Below, one piece after another: positions 26,914-36,435 of a DNA stretch of 64,000 bases. Origin of the DNA: Flavobacterium sp. (GTDB taxonomy: Bacteria; Bacteroidota; Bacteroidia; Flavobacteriales; Flavobacteriaceae). Below the pieces are notes generated by a model that was not told the DNA's origin, made no database searches, and saw only the letters and a program-made list of their open reading frames with translations. The stretch spans positions 140,248 through 204,247 of the forward strand of contig JAGYJR010000002.1 in the NCBI GenBank assembly GCA_018401995.1. The letters are read 5' to 3'. Within the stretch, counting starts at the first letter, position 1; each line of letters begins with the position of its first letter. The position numbers and the translations under genes are program-made.

Positions 26914-29900
26914 GTGAAAAAAATTCTACTCTTTTTTGTTGTTTTATTTATTCATTCAAACTCTTTCTCACAAGTTTTGATTGATCAAACAAAAACACCT
27001 GCTGAAATTACGATACAGGATTTGATTGGTGCTGGAGTCACAGTCTCAAATATCACTTTTAATGGAACTGCAGCTAATGCTTCTATAGTAATGGATCAAA
27101 TAGGATTGTTCTCCAATGGTTTAACTTCTCCTGTAAACATTGATTCTGGAGTGATTTTATCTACTGGTAATAGTTTAGTTGCTCAAATTGGTCCTGCCAC
27201 CCAAGTTGGCGGCGCTTCTCAAGCTTCTACTTCTCCTGTTGTTGGGGATGCCGATTTAGCTACGTTGGTTACCGGAACAATTCGAAATGTAGCTGTTTTA
27301 GAATTTGATTTTGTTCCCACAAGTTCATTTGTTGAGTTTAACTATGTCTTTGCTTCTGAAGAGTATCCAGAGTTCACTCCATGTAGCACTGCAAGTCCTA
27401 TAAATGATGTTTTTGGGTTTTTTATCTCAGGTCCAGGAATAACAGGCCCTTTTTCTAATAGTGCTGAAAATATTGCTTTGATTCCCGGAACAACTTTACC
27501 AATTTCAATTAATAACATAAATGATTGTTCTCCATACAATGCTTTTTATGTTGATAATTCAAGTTTTATAGATCCTGTAACTGGTTTAGTTAATCCCAAT
27601 ACAGTTCAATATGATGGAATGACAACAGTTTTAACCGCTAGGTCTAATGTACAATGTGGACAAACCTATCATATTAAACTAGCAATTGCTAATGTTTCTG
27701 ATAATGGTTGGGATTCTGCTGTTTTTTTACAAGCAAACAGTTTTACTATTCCTACGGTTAGCTTAGGGCCTGACCGTTTTTTTTGTGGAGCGGCAACATG
27801 TGTTGATATTACTGCGACTTTTGCTCAGACATTACCTACTGGATTTAATCCAACTTTTAATTGGTATCTCAATGGAGTTTTACAGACAACCACTACTGTC
27901 CCTACATTGAATGTTTGTCAAAGTGGAACTTGGACTGTTGAGGTGTTAACGCCTGGTTGTGCTAATGTTGTTACCTCTGATGATATTGAGGTTGGCTTTA
28001 TTGGTGTAGTTCCTTTTAACCCTATCCCACCAATTGTTGCTACACCTGGAGAATGTAATCCGGTTATTGACTTAACGGTTTATGAGGCTGCTTTGGTAGC
28101 TCCCCAAGACCCTGCTGGTTTTGTTTTTGTATATTATGACGAGAATTTTGACGTAATTGCCGATCCTACAACATTTTCTCCTACTGCAACAACTATTGTA
28201 GGTGTCGAGATTTTTAATGGTCCATGTAGTAACTTTGATATTGTTGATGTGATAGTGGATTGTGTTCCTGCATCTTGCCAGTTAGATTTAACTTCAGCCG
28301 CAACTACAACAAATCAGACTATTTGTATTGGAGAGGCTGTGACGGACATTACCTATACTTTTTCAGGTGATGCAACCAATGCTTCAGTTATAGATTTACC
28401 TACAGGTGTTTCTGCTACAGTTTCATCAGGAGTTGTAACAATTAGTGGAACTCCAACAGCTACAGGCAGTTTTACTTATACAGTTACTACTACAGGTTGT
28501 ACTCCTGAATTAAGTTTGCAAGGTACTATAACAATTGCAACTGCTCCTGTATTTACAAGTTTACTATCAAATACGCCTATTTGTTCAGGTGAAGATGCGA
28601 TTTTTACTTTGCAAGGTAGTGCAGGTGCAACGGTTGAATATACTATTGATGGAGGAACTATTCAAACAGAAACGCTTGATGCCTCTGGTGAGGTAATAAT
28701 TACCATACCTTCAGTAACTGCAAATACAACTATTCAACTAGCTGAAATTTCTATTGGAAGTTGTACGGTTACTTTGATTGATAATACAACAGTTGTTGTT
28801 AACCCTATACCTGATGTTCCAACAATTGATGTAACAGCTCCAACTTGTGCATTGGCTGGGTTTGCTACAATAACCAATTATGATATAACTTTTACTTACA
28901 CCTTTACCCCAGCAGGACCAACAATCTCTGCTACAGGATTGGTTGAAAATATCTTGTATGGTACCAGTTACGTTGTAAACGTAAATAACGGGAATTGTAC
29001 ATCTGCAGATTCAACACCATTTATAGTTCAAGATATTTTAGCAGTACCTGATGTTCCAACTCTTGCAATTACAGCACCGACATGTACCGCTTCAGGCTTT
29101 GCAACAATAACGAATTATGATGGAACATTAACCTATGATTTCACTCCAGCAGGCCCAACAGTTGACGCTTCAGGATTAATCTCAGGAATGACTTTTGGAA
29201 CGAGTTATGAAGTAGCGGCTAATAATGGTAGTTGTGTTTCTGCGAATTCTTTGGCATTCAGTATTGATGATATTCTACCAACACCAGCAGTTCCTACAAT
29301 AGCTACTACGGCACCAACATGTACGGCAGATGGTTTTAGCGAGTTAACGAATTACGATGCAACTTTAACTTATACTTTCACCCCAGCAGGTCCATCGGTT
29401 GATGCTACTGGATTGATCACAGGTATGACTATTGGAACGAGTTACACCGTAACAGCAAGTAATGCAACATGTACATCAGCGGATTCTGCAGCATTTAGTA
29501 ATGCAACACAATTGATAACACCTGATGTTCCAACCCTTACAATTACAGCACCGACTTGTACCGCTTCAGGCTTTGCAACGATAACGAATTATGATGGAAC
29601 ATTAACCTATGATTTCACTCCAGCAGGTCCAACAGTTGACGCTTCAGGATTAATCTCAGGAATGACTTTTGGAACGAGTTATGAAGTAGCGGCTAATAAT
29701 GGTAGTTGTGTTTCTGCGAATTCTTTGGCATTCAGTATTGATGATATTCTACCAACACCAGCAGTTCCTACAATAGCTACTACAGCACCAACATGTACGG
29801 CAGATGGTTTTAGCGAGTTAACGAATTACGATGCAACTTTAACTTATACTTTCACCCCAGCAGGTCCATCGGTTGATGCTACTGGATTGATCACAGGTAT

Positions 29901-32379
29901 GACTATTGGAACGAGTTACACCGTAACAGCAAGTAATGCAACATGTACATCAGCGGATTCTGCAGCATTTAGTAATGCAACACAATTGATAACACCTGAT
30001 GTTCCAACCCTTACAATTACAGCACCGACATGTACTGCTTCAGGCTTTGCAACGATAACGAATTATGATGGAACATTAACCTATGATTTCACTCCAGCAG
30101 GTCCAACAGTTGATGCTACAGGATTAATTTCAGGAATGACTTTTGGAACGTCCTATACAGTAGCAGCAGGTAACACAACGTGTACTTCAGCAGCATCTAC
30201 TTCATTTAATATTTCGGATCAATTGCCAGCTCCAGTTGTTACAAGTGTAACTAATAATGGTCCAATTTGTGAAGGAGCAAATGTTGTGTTTACAATAACA
30301 GGAACGCCTAATGCGGTTGTATCTTATTCAGGAGTTATAGGAGTTCCAGCTAGTGCAGTAACATTAAGTGCTAGTGGACAAGCTACGGTAACAGTAAATG
30401 GAGTAACAACCAATCAAACGATAACATTAAATACAGTTACTAATCCTGTAACAGGATGTAGTGCAGTTATAAGCAATACAGACACAGCGACTATTTTACC
30501 ATTACCAACAGCGAATTTAAGTTCAGCTAATCCAGCTACATGTTCGGGAGGTTCTGTGGTATTGAATTTTACAGGAACGCCTAATGCTATTGTTTCTTTC
30601 ACAGACGGAACGAATAATTATAGTGTTACTTTAGATGCTACAGGAGTTAATAACTATACTACGCCACCTATCTCAAGCACTACCACGTTTACTTTAACAA
30701 GTGTAGTTACAACAGACACGCCTTCATGTTCGCAAACAGTAGGAGATAGTGTAACAATTACAATTACCCCACGCCCAGTAATGACGGTTTCACCTAATCC
30801 ATTAGTATTGTGTAATGGAGCCACGATGAATTTGGTATTGAATAGTAATGTAACAGGAACGACCTACACTTGGTCTGCATCGACTACTAATATTGAAGGA
30901 TCGTTTATATTGAGTGGCGATGAATCTGATATTAATCAGTTGGTTGAATTACAAGACCCTATTGTTGTTGGATTTGTGACCATAGTTGCAATTCCACGAG
31001 CTAATAATTGTGATGGAGATCCAGTTACGATTCAAGTTGTTGTTAATCCTGTTCCAGAGATTACAGATGTTAACGTAAGCGCAGAGACGATTTGTTCTAA
31101 TAATGAAGTATCGATAAGTGTAGTTGGTATTCCAAGTGGACTAAGTTATACTTGGCAAGCTATTAATACTAACGGAGTAACAATTGTTGGAGGCGTAACT
31201 AGTGGTACAAGTGCTACGGGTGATATTGATGTTACTTTAGTTACTACCGATCCATTAGTAGCAGGAACGATTCAGTTTGAGATTACTCCAATTCGTAATG
31301 GATGTACTGGAGCATCAGTTGTCACTCCAGTTATTACGGTTAATCCGATTCCTGGTACTCCAATTGGTTTACCGGTATCTGAAATTTGTAGTGGAGAGAA
31401 TGCGAATTTGAATATTTCAGTAACGCCATTAATGGCAGGTACAGAGTTAGATTGGGAAGTAGTTGAGGCTGTCAATATAACAGCAGGTTATGCTACTCAA
31501 GGTTCAGGAGTATCACCAATATTGATTGATGATATATTGATTAATGAAACGGATCAACAAGGATTTATCCGTTACCGTGTTACTTCACGTTTGAATGGCT
31601 GTATTGGAAATACTACAGACTTTATAGTTAGAGTAAATCCATTACCACTTCCATCGTTACAAGACGGAGCGATTTGTGTTGACGCATCTGGAGTTACTTT
31701 CCAAACGTATGTTCTAAATAGTGGAATAAGTGGAGTTATATATGATTTTGATTGGTACTACAATGGTACATTGATTGCCGGAGCAACAGGAAATAGTTAC
31801 ACGGCAACACAACCAGGAACGTATTCCTTAATTGTAACCAATACGGTAACAGGATGTATTTCAGAGGAGGTTTTTGCTGATGTAATAGAAGTACAACCCG
31901 CTACAGCAGTATCAGCTACAGTTACAGATGCATTTTCAGATAACGCTACCATTACGGTAAGTGTAACAGGCGGATCAGGAACATTGTTATATCAATTGGA
32001 TGATGAAGGCTTCCAAGAATCAAATGTTTTCATAGGAGTTTCAGCAGGATTACATACAGTGACTGTAGTAGACACCCAAGGATGTACCTATTTGACAATA
32101 GAAGTATTGGTAATAGATTATCCACCATTCTTCACACCAAATGGAGATGGATTTAATGATACATGGAATATTTTTTCATTAAATGGTCAAACTAATGCAA
32201 AAATTTATATCTTTGACAGATATGGAAAATTGATAAAACAATTGAGTCCAGCAGGAGCAGGTTGGGATGGAAGATTAAACGGAGTTGATCTCCCTTCTAC
32301 CGATTATTGGTTTACAGTTGATTACCTTGAAAATGAACAACAAAAAACTTTTAAAGCGCATTTCTCATTAATACGTTAA
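26914..32379 (+). CDS. Large secreted protein: choice-of-anchor L domain, tandem repeats, T9SS type B sorting domain
   Basis: An 1821-aa surface or secreted protein. Order: signal peptide (about 1-19, HSNSFSQ), choice-of-anchor L-type domain (about 20-260; FVEFNYVFASEEYPEF, NDVFGFFISGPG, SDNGWDSAVF), Ig-like modules, six copies of a roughly 79-residue repeat starting VPTxxxTAPTC (residue 635 to about 1110), more PKD/Ig-like modules with conserved cysteines, and a C-terminal type B sorting domain (FFTPNGDGFNDTW, about 1738 to the end). It should cross the outer membrane through the T9SS that contains SprA. The start is GTG; no nearby ATG preserves the signal peptide. The next gene, 5 bp on, is its probable PorP/SprF partner. 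Likely an adhesin, by analogy with SprB. Confidence 0.88.
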   Translation: MKKILLFFVVLFIHSNSFSQVLIDQTKTPAEITIQDLIGAGVTVSNITFNGTAANASIVMDQIGLFSNGLTSPVNIDSGVILSTGNSLVAQIGPATQVGGASQASTSPVVGDADLATLVTGTIRNVAVLEFDFVPTSSFVEFNYVFASEEYPEFTPCSTASPINDVFGFFISGPGITGPFSNSAENIALIPGTTLPISINNINDCSPYNAFYVDNSSFIDPVTGLVNPNTVQYDGMTTVLTARSNVQCGQTYHIKLAIANVSDNGWDSAVFLQANSFTIPTVSLGPDRFFCGAATCVDITATFAQTLPTGFNPTFNWYLNGVLQTTTTVPTLNVCQSGTWTVEVLTPGCANVVTSDDIEVGFIGVVPFNPIPPIVATPGECNPVIDLTVYEAALVAPQDPAGFVFVYYDENFDVIADPTTFSPTATTIVGVEIFNGPCSNFDIVDVIVDCVPASCQLDLTSAATTTNQTICIGEAVTDITYTFSGDATNASVIDLPTGVSATVSSGVVTISGTPTATGSFTYTVTTTGCTPELSLQGTITIATAPVFTSLLSNTPICSGEDAIFTLQGSAGATVEYTIDGGTIQTETLDASGEVIITIPSVTANTTIQLAEISIGSCTVTLIDNTTVVVNPIPDVPTIDVTAPTCALAGFATITNYDITFTYTFTPAGPTISATGLVENILYGTSYVVNVNNGNCTSADSTPFIVQDILAVPDVPTLAITAPTCTASGFATITNYDGTLTYDFTPAGPTVDASGLISGMTFGTSYEVAANNGSCVSANSLAFSIDDILPTPAVPTIATTAPTCTADGFSELTNYDATLTYTFTPAGPSVDATGLITGMTIGTSYTVTASNATCTSADSAAFSNATQLITPDVPTLTITAPTCTASGFATITNYDGTLTYDFTPAGPTVDASGLISGMTFGTSYEVAANNGSCVSANSLAFSIDDILPTPAVPTIATTAPTCTADGFSELTNYDATLTYTFTPAGPSVDATGLITGMTIGTSYTVTASNATCTSADSAAFSNATQLITPDVPTLTITAPTCTASGFATITNYDGTLTYDFTPAGPTVDATGLISGMTFGTSYTVAAGNTTCTSAASTSFNISDQLPAPVVTSVTNNGPICEGANVVFTITGTPNAVVSYSGVIGVPASAVTLSASGQATVTVNGVTTNQTITLNTVTNPVTGCSAVISNTDTATILPLPTANLSSANPATCSGGSVVLNFTGTPNAIVSFTDGTNNYSVTLDATGVNNYTTPPISSTTTFTLTSVVTTDTPSCSQTVGDSVTITITPRPVMTVSPNPLVLCNGATMNLVLNSNVTGTTYTWSASTTNIEGSFILSGDESDINQLVELQDPIVVGFVTIVAIPRANNCDGDPVTIQVVVNPVPEITDVNVSAETICSNNEVSISVVGIPSGLSYTWQAINTNGVTIVGGVTSGTSATGDIDVTLVTTDPLVAGTIQFEITPIRNGCTGASVVTPVITVNPIPGTPIGLPVSEICSGENANLNISVTPLMAGTELDWEVVEAVNITAGYATQGSGVSPILIDDILINETDQQGFIRYRVTSRLNGCIGNTTDFIVRVNPLPLPSLQDGAICVDASGVTFQTYVLNSGISGVIYDFDWYYNGTLIAGATGNSYTATQPGTYSLIVTNTVTGCISEEVFADVIEVQPATAVSATVTDAFSDNATITVSVTGGSGTLLYQLDDEGFQESNVFIGVSAGLHTVTVVDTQGCTYLTIEVLVIDYPPFFTPNGDGFNDTWNIFSLNGQTNAKIYIFDRYGKLIKQLSPAGAGWDGRLNGVDLPSTDYWFTVDYLENEQQKTFKAHFSLIR
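29050..30150 (+). repeat. Near-identical 474-bp tandem repeat in the T9SS substrate gene
   Basis: Two full units (29050-29523 and 29524-29997) and about a third of another (from 29998) with period exactly 474 bp, that is 158 codons or two 79-residue modules. The two full units encode proteins that appear to differ at one residue (VPTLAIT versus VPTLTIT). Confidence 0.95.
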
Positions 32380-32384
32380 CAAAA

Positions 32385-33389
32385 ATGAATTTTAAAAAAG
32401 GATACTTATTTTTAGCTTTTTTATTGTCGCAATTAGCATTTTCACAAGAAGGTGTTGCGGTTTATTCAGATTATTTATCTGATAATTATTATTTAATTCA
32501 CCCTTCGATGGCAGGTGCTGCAAATTGTGGTAAAGTAAGATTAACTGCTCGCCAACAGTGGATGGGTCAAGAAAATGCCCCAGCACTTCAAACAGTAAGT
32601 TTTAATACTGCTTTGGATGAAGATGGTGTATCAGGAGTGGGTATGATTATTTTTAATGATAAAAATGGTTATCACTCGCAAAGAGGAGCGAAATTGACTT
32701 ATGCGCATCATTTAAGATTCTCAAGAAGTACAGCTGATTTAAATCAATTATCTTTTGGTTTAAGTGGTGCTTTTGTTCAAAGTACAATTGACGGTACTGA
32801 TTTTATTGAATTTGATCCACGAATTGTGCCAGGTGTGATTCAGAAGGATGCTTATTTTAATGTAGATCTTGGTGTTTCTTATCATTATATGGATTTCTTT
32901 ACGCATGTAACAGTAAAAAACTTTCTTGCAAATAGAAGAGAGTTATATACAGAAGAAATAGAGTCTGATAATTTGAGAAAAATTTTATGGAGTGCTGGTG
33001 CTGTTTTTGGTGATGCAGATCGTATTATGTTTGAGCCTTCTTTTATGTTTCAATGGATTCCTGAAACTAAAGAGAGAACTATTGATTTAAACATGAAAGT
33101 TTACAAAAATCTTGATTTTGGTAGAATGTGGGGAGGACTTTCATATAGAAGGGCTTTCGATCAAGCGGAATATTTAGCAAGTAATGGAACTTCAATTGAG
33201 AGACAACGTTTGCAGTATATAACACCGATTGTTGGGGTTAATTACAAAAAATTCATGTTCGCTTATACCTATTCACATTTGTTAGGTGATATTAAGTTTG
33301 ACAATGGTGGATTCCATCAAATTACACTTGGATTTGATGTGTTCTGTAGAGCTGCAGACTGGGATTGTAACTGTCCAGCTGTAAACTAA
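32385..33389 (+). CDS. PorP/SprF family T9SS membrane protein
   Basis: A 334-aa outer-membrane protein with a signal peptide (about 1-20, LAFSQ) and the PorP/SprF family pattern: NYYLIHPSMAGAANCGKVRLTARQQW near residues 33-58, FNTALDEDGVSGVGMIIFNDKNG, then alternating beta-strands to the end. SprF is needed for secretion of the adhesin SprB by T9SS; family members typically sit directly after a large type B sorting-domain protein gene, exactly as here. The C-terminal segment has four cysteines in CRAADWDCNCP. A terminator follows, closing a two-gene operon. Confidence 0.93.
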   Translation: MNFKKGYLFLAFLLSQLAFSQEGVAVYSDYLSDNYYLIHPSMAGAANCGKVRLTARQQWMGQENAPALQTVSFNTALDEDGVSGVGMIIFNDKNGYHSQRGAKLTYAHHLRFSRSTADLNQLSFGLSGAFVQSTIDGTDFIEFDPRIVPGVIQKDAYFNVDLGVSYHYMDFFTHVTVKNFLANRRELYTEEIESDNLRKILWSAGAVFGDADRIMFEPSFMFQWIPETKERTIDLNMKVYKNLDFGRMWGGLSYRRAFDQAEYLASNGTSIERQRLQYITPIVGVNYKKFMFAYTYSHLLGDIKFDNGGFHQITLGFDVFCRAADWDCNCPAVN

Positions 33390-33408
33390 TTGATAAAAAA
33401 TATTTAAT

Positions 33409-33436
33409 ATGTCCCGATTTTTCGGGACATTTTTAT
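33409..33436 (+). terminator. Rho-independent terminator after porP/sprF-like gene
   Basis: ATGTCCCGA (33409-33417) pairs with TCGGGACAT (33422-33430), followed by TTTTT. Confidence 0.88.
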
Positions 33437-33446
33437 TACACATAAT

Positions 33447-33965
33447 ATGATAATAAAAGCGGTAAACGGGAAATCACCACAAATTCCGGAAGATTGTTAC
33501 GTAGCTGAAAACGCTACGATTGTTGGTGATGTAAAAATTGGTGATCAATGTAGTATTTGGTTTAATGCTGTTGTTCGGGGCGATGTAAATTCAATAACTA
33601 TTGGAAATAAGGTTAATATTCAGGATGGTGCCGTAATTCATTGTACTTATGAAAAGCATCCAACATTAATTGGGAATAATGTTTCGATTGGACATAATGC
33701 AATTGTGCATGGATGTACCATTCATGATAATGTTTTAATTGGGATGGGAGCCATCGTTATGGATAATTGTGTTGTTGAAAGCAATGCAATAGTAGCCGCT
33801 GGCTCAGTAATTACGCAAAACACAGTTGTTCCTTCAGGTACAATTTATGCAGGAGTTCCAGCGAAAAAAGTTAAAGATATTAATCAAAGTGATTTTGCAG
33901 GGGAAATAGAGAGAATTTCTAATAATTACGTAATGTATTCGGGTTGGTTTAAAGACCAAGATTAA
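33447..33965 (+). CDS. Gamma carbonic anhydrase family protein
   Basis: A 172-aa left-handed beta-helix protein. The zinc triad of the gamma class is visible: His65 (GAVIHC), His83 and His88 (IGHNAIVHGC), as are the hexapeptide repeats and the VVRGDV strand. Many family members of this size (YrdA/PaaY-like) bind zinc, and some have weak or no carbonic anhydrase activity, so the physiological substrate is uncertain. The gene is convergent with murI; the two stop codons overlap in a TTAA at 33962-33965. Confidence 0.92.
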   Translation: MIIKAVNGKSPQIPEDCYVAENATIVGDVKIGDQCSIWFNAVVRGDVNSITIGNKVNIQDGAVIHCTYEKHPTLIGNNVSIGHNAIVHGCTIHDNVLIGMGAIVMDNCVVESNAIVAAGSVITQNTVVPSGTIYAGVPAKKVKDINQSDFAGEIERISNNYVMYSGWFKDQD

Positions 33966-34744
33966 AAATCGCGATAAAAAACATCGTCTTTCCTTTGAAT
34001 TATGTAGGATAAAATTTCTGGATTTCCATTAGAATAAAAAATGTTTTTACCTTGATTGATTTTAGAATTTAAAAGGTTATTTTTTTCTAATACCAATTTA
34101 GTTTGTTTTGCAACTGCTTCTCCAGAATCTATTATTGTTATATTTTTTGGGAGTATTTTTTGTATTTGCGGAATTAAATAAGGATAATGACTACAACCTA
34201 AAACTAGATAATCTATTTTGTTTGTTATCATTGGTTCTAAGTATTTTTTTAGTAATTGTTTAGTTTTATTAGAATTTATTTCACCATTTTCTATTAAATC
34301 TACTAAGCCATAACCAATTTGCTCCATCACTTCAATATCAGTGAATCTAGAAACTGTTTCATGAAACAACTCACTATTTAATGTTCCTTTTGTTGCAAGT
34401 ATTCCAATCTTGTGCGTTTTAGTGTGAATTGCGGCTGGTTTAATAGCTGGTTCAATACCAATAAAAGGAATATCGTATTTTTCTCTTAGAACTTTAATCG
34501 CATTAGTAGTTGCTGTATTACAAGCTACTACAATTATTTTACTATTTAAGTTCAATAGGAATTCGGTATTCTTACAGCTTAAATGGATGATTTCCTCTTT
34601 TGTTTTTTGTCCGTAAGGTGCATTTTTACTATCTGCAAGGTAAATTGTGTTTTCATGTGGAAGTAATTTGTTTACTTCTGTCCATATTGAAGTTCCACCC
34701 ACGCCTGAGTCAAATAGTCCTATTGGATTTAATGTTGAGATCAT
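33962..34744 (-). CDS. murI: Glutamate racemase
   Basis: A 260-aa cytoplasmic enzyme that makes D-glutamate for peptidoglycan. The two catalytic cysteines lie in VVACNTATT (Cys75) and LGCSHYPYL (Cys184), and the substrate-binding GLFDSGVGGTSIW opening is intact. ATG 34744 is the only start that keeps this opening. The gene follows ompH but is separated from it by a terminator; its own promoter seems to lie within that terminator, leaving almost no 5' leader. Confidence 0.96.
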   Translation of the reverse strand: MISTLNPIGLFDSGVGGTSIWTEVNKLLPHENTIYLADSKNAPYGQKTKEEIIHLSCKNTEFLLNLNSKIIVVACNTATTNAIKVLREKYDIPFIGIEPAIKPAAIHTKTHKIGILATKGTLNSELFHETVSRFTDIEVMEQIGYGLVDLIENGEINSNKTKQLLKKYLEPMITNKIDYLVLGCSHYPYLIPQIQKILPKNITIIDSGEAVAKQTKLVLEKNNLLNSKINQGKNIFYSNGNPEILSYIIQRKDDVFYRDF

Positions 34745-34748
34745 AAAA

Positions 34749-34780
34749 CAAATGTAAAAAAAAACTGCTCAAAAATTCAA
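34749..34780 (-). promoter_or_regulatory. murI promoter nested in the ompH terminator
   Basis: On the minus strand TTG (34780-34778, in the loop of the terminator hairpin), a 21-nt spacer and TACATTTG (34756-34749), ending four bases before the murI ATG. Confidence 0.6.
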
Positions 34781-34797
34781 TTATTTTTGAGCAGTTT
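34756..34797 (-). terminator. Rho-independent terminator after second ompH gene
   Basis: A perfect 15-bp stem (34762-34776 with 34783-34797) and a 6-nt loop, followed on the minus strand by a run of T residues (plus-strand A residues from 34756). Confidence 0.92.
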
Positions 34798-34815
34798 AAT
34801 TATAATTATTTGGTT

Positions 34816-35319
34816 TTAGAAACCTAATTCTTTCTTAACATCCATCAAAAGGTTAGTTCCATTTGCAACTAAAACACCACTTCCGTTTGTTGCGTCAAGA
34901 ACATATTCAAATCCTTTAGCTTTAGCTACTTTTTGAATTGCTGCTTGTGCTTTTTCTAAAATTGGCTTTAATAAATCTACTTCCTTTTGTTGTAATTCTT
35001 TTCCAGCACTTTGTTGGTACTGTTGAATACGAGTTCCCATATCTTGCATTTCTTTTGATCGAGCATCGTTTGTTGCGTCACCTGCAGTTGGAGCTTCTTG
35101 CTCGTATTTTTGTAATTTAGTTTGGTATTCTTGTACCATTGTACGATATTCTTTATCGTACTGTTCTTTGATTTTGTCTAATTGAGATTGAGCTGTTTTC
35201 ATTTCTGGCATACTCGTCATTAATTCTTGAACATCAATGTGAGCTACTTTTGATTGAGCGTTTATTTGTGTTCCTACAAAAAGAACAAGTGCAATTACTA
35301 AGGTTTTAATTTGTTTCAT
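34816..35319 (-). CDS. OmpH/Skp family periplasmic chaperone (167 aa)
   Basis: A Skp-type chaperone: signal peptide (about 1-21, TQINAQ), a beta-strand segment VAHIDVQELMTSMPEMKTAQ, a long alpha-helical coiled-coil arm (about 45-125) and a closing strand (FEYVLDATNGSGVLVANG). Skp holds unfolded outer-membrane proteins in the periplasm for delivery to BamA, whose gene is upstream in the same orientation. It lies 32 bp after the first ompH gene and ends at a strong terminator, so it is probably the last gene of the bamA unit. Confidence 0.92.
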   Translation of the reverse strand: MKQIKTLVIALVLFVGTQINAQSKVAHIDVQELMTSMPEMKTAQSQLDKIKEQYDKEYRTMVQEYQTKLQKYEQEAPTAGDATNDARSKEMQDMGTRIQQYQQSAGKELQQKEVDLLKPILEKAQAAIQKVAKAKGFEYVLDATNGSGVLVANGTNLLMDVKKELGF

Positions 35320-35351
35320 TTTACTATTATTTAATTCAGGTTTATTATTAT

Positions 35352-36332
35352 TTAATCGTTGGTTTTATTTTCTCTTTCTTTTTTTGCAGCTTCTCTTTCT
35401 TCAAGAATTTTTTTTCTTCTTTCTTCTAGAGCCTTTTTTCTTTCTTCGGCTTTTCTAGCTTTCTCTTCTTCTGCTTGTTTTCTTTTCTCTTCAGGGCTTA
35501 AAGTTTCAGTTTTATCTTTAACGTCTTCAATTTCTTTAGCCTCTGTACTATCCTTTTCAATTACTGTGCCATTTTTTTTAGCCTCGCGCTCTTCAATCAA
35601 TTTTTGTCTTCTTTCTTCTGCTGCTTTTTTTCTTTCTTCAATTAATTTTTCACGTTCTGCCTTTTTCTCTTCAAGTAACTTTTCTCTAGCTAACTTCTTT
35701 TCCTCTAATACTTTTTTTCTTTCGGCTAAAGCTGGATTTTCGTCTTCCATATCTTCTAGTGCTTCTTTGCTTTCTTGCTCTTTGAGTTGTTTTTTAGATA
35801 ATTTTTCTCTGTTTTGAGCTCTTCCAATTGCACGTATCACCTGATCACTGATGTCGTATCTTTGGGCAGCAAATAATATGGTTAAATCTGAAGATTTGTC
35901 AAAAATGAAGTCGTATTTTTTTTGTTCAGAAATGTCTTGAATTGCTGTGAAAACTTGATCTTGGATTGGTTTAATTAGCATTGTTCTTTGAACAATTAAA
36001 TCGCCTGTTGCACCAAACCTTTTTTCTTGATATTCTAAAAGTGCTTTCTCTTGAAAAGCAATTTCTTCTTCTCTTTCTTCAATTAATTCTTTTGTTAAAA
36101 GAACTCTTTCTGTATTTAATGATTCTTTTAGTTTATTTATATCATTTCGTTTCAGCTCAATTTCTTGCTTCCATTTTAGCGCTTTTTGTTCTAATTGATT
36201 TTTAGTTTCTGCATATTCAGGAACTTTTTCCAAAATATAATCCATATCAATATAGCCAATTTTAACACCTCTACCTTGAGAGTATGTTAAAAGTGAGCAA
36301 GCTAGAGCTAAAAGTAAAATTATTTTTTTCAT
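35352..36332 (-). CDS. OmpH/Skp family protein with extended charged tail (326 aa)
   Basis: The first half (about residues 1-175) is a normal OmpH protein: signal peptide, IGYIDMDYILEKVPEY, coiled-coil arm, and YDFIFDKSSDLTILFA. Residues from about 180 to the end are an extra, extremely Glu/Lys/Arg-rich helical tail (EERKKAAEERRQKLIEE and similar). The tail roughly doubles the usual size; long versions are common in Bacteroidota, their purpose unknown. It lies between bamA and the short ompH, all on the minus strand. Confidence 0.9.
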   Translation of the reverse strand: MKKIILLLALACSLLTYSQGRGVKIGYIDMDYILEKVPEYAETKNQLEQKALKWKQEIELKRNDINKLKESLNTERVLLTKELIEEREEEIAFQEKALLEYQEKRFGATGDLIVQRTMLIKPIQDQVFTAIQDISEQKKYDFIFDKSSDLTILFAAQRYDISDQVIRAIGRAQNREKLSKKQLKEQESKEALEDMEDENPALAERKKVLEEKKLAREKLLEEKKAEREKLIEERKKAAEERRQKLIEEREAKKNGTVIEKDSTEAKEIEDVKDKTETLSPEEKRKQAEEEKARKAEERKKALEERRKKILEEREAAKKERENKTND

Positions 36333-36435
36333 GATAAGTTTTTAAGTTTCACTGAAAAATTTCAATTATAAATCATTTCGAAAGATAAGAAATATTTCTA
36401 ATTGTTAATTTCCATTTATTAAAAACGTTTAAAAA

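Noticed and set aside
28816..30150. Regular tandem repeats considered as a CRISPR-like array
   Set aside because: The repeats are coding, 237/474 bp long, in frame, and have no unique spacers between short repeats.
35359..35817. Open frame opposite the charged ompH tail
   Set aside because: It is Ser/Phe-rich, the antisense image of Glu/Lys codons in the ompH coiled coil.
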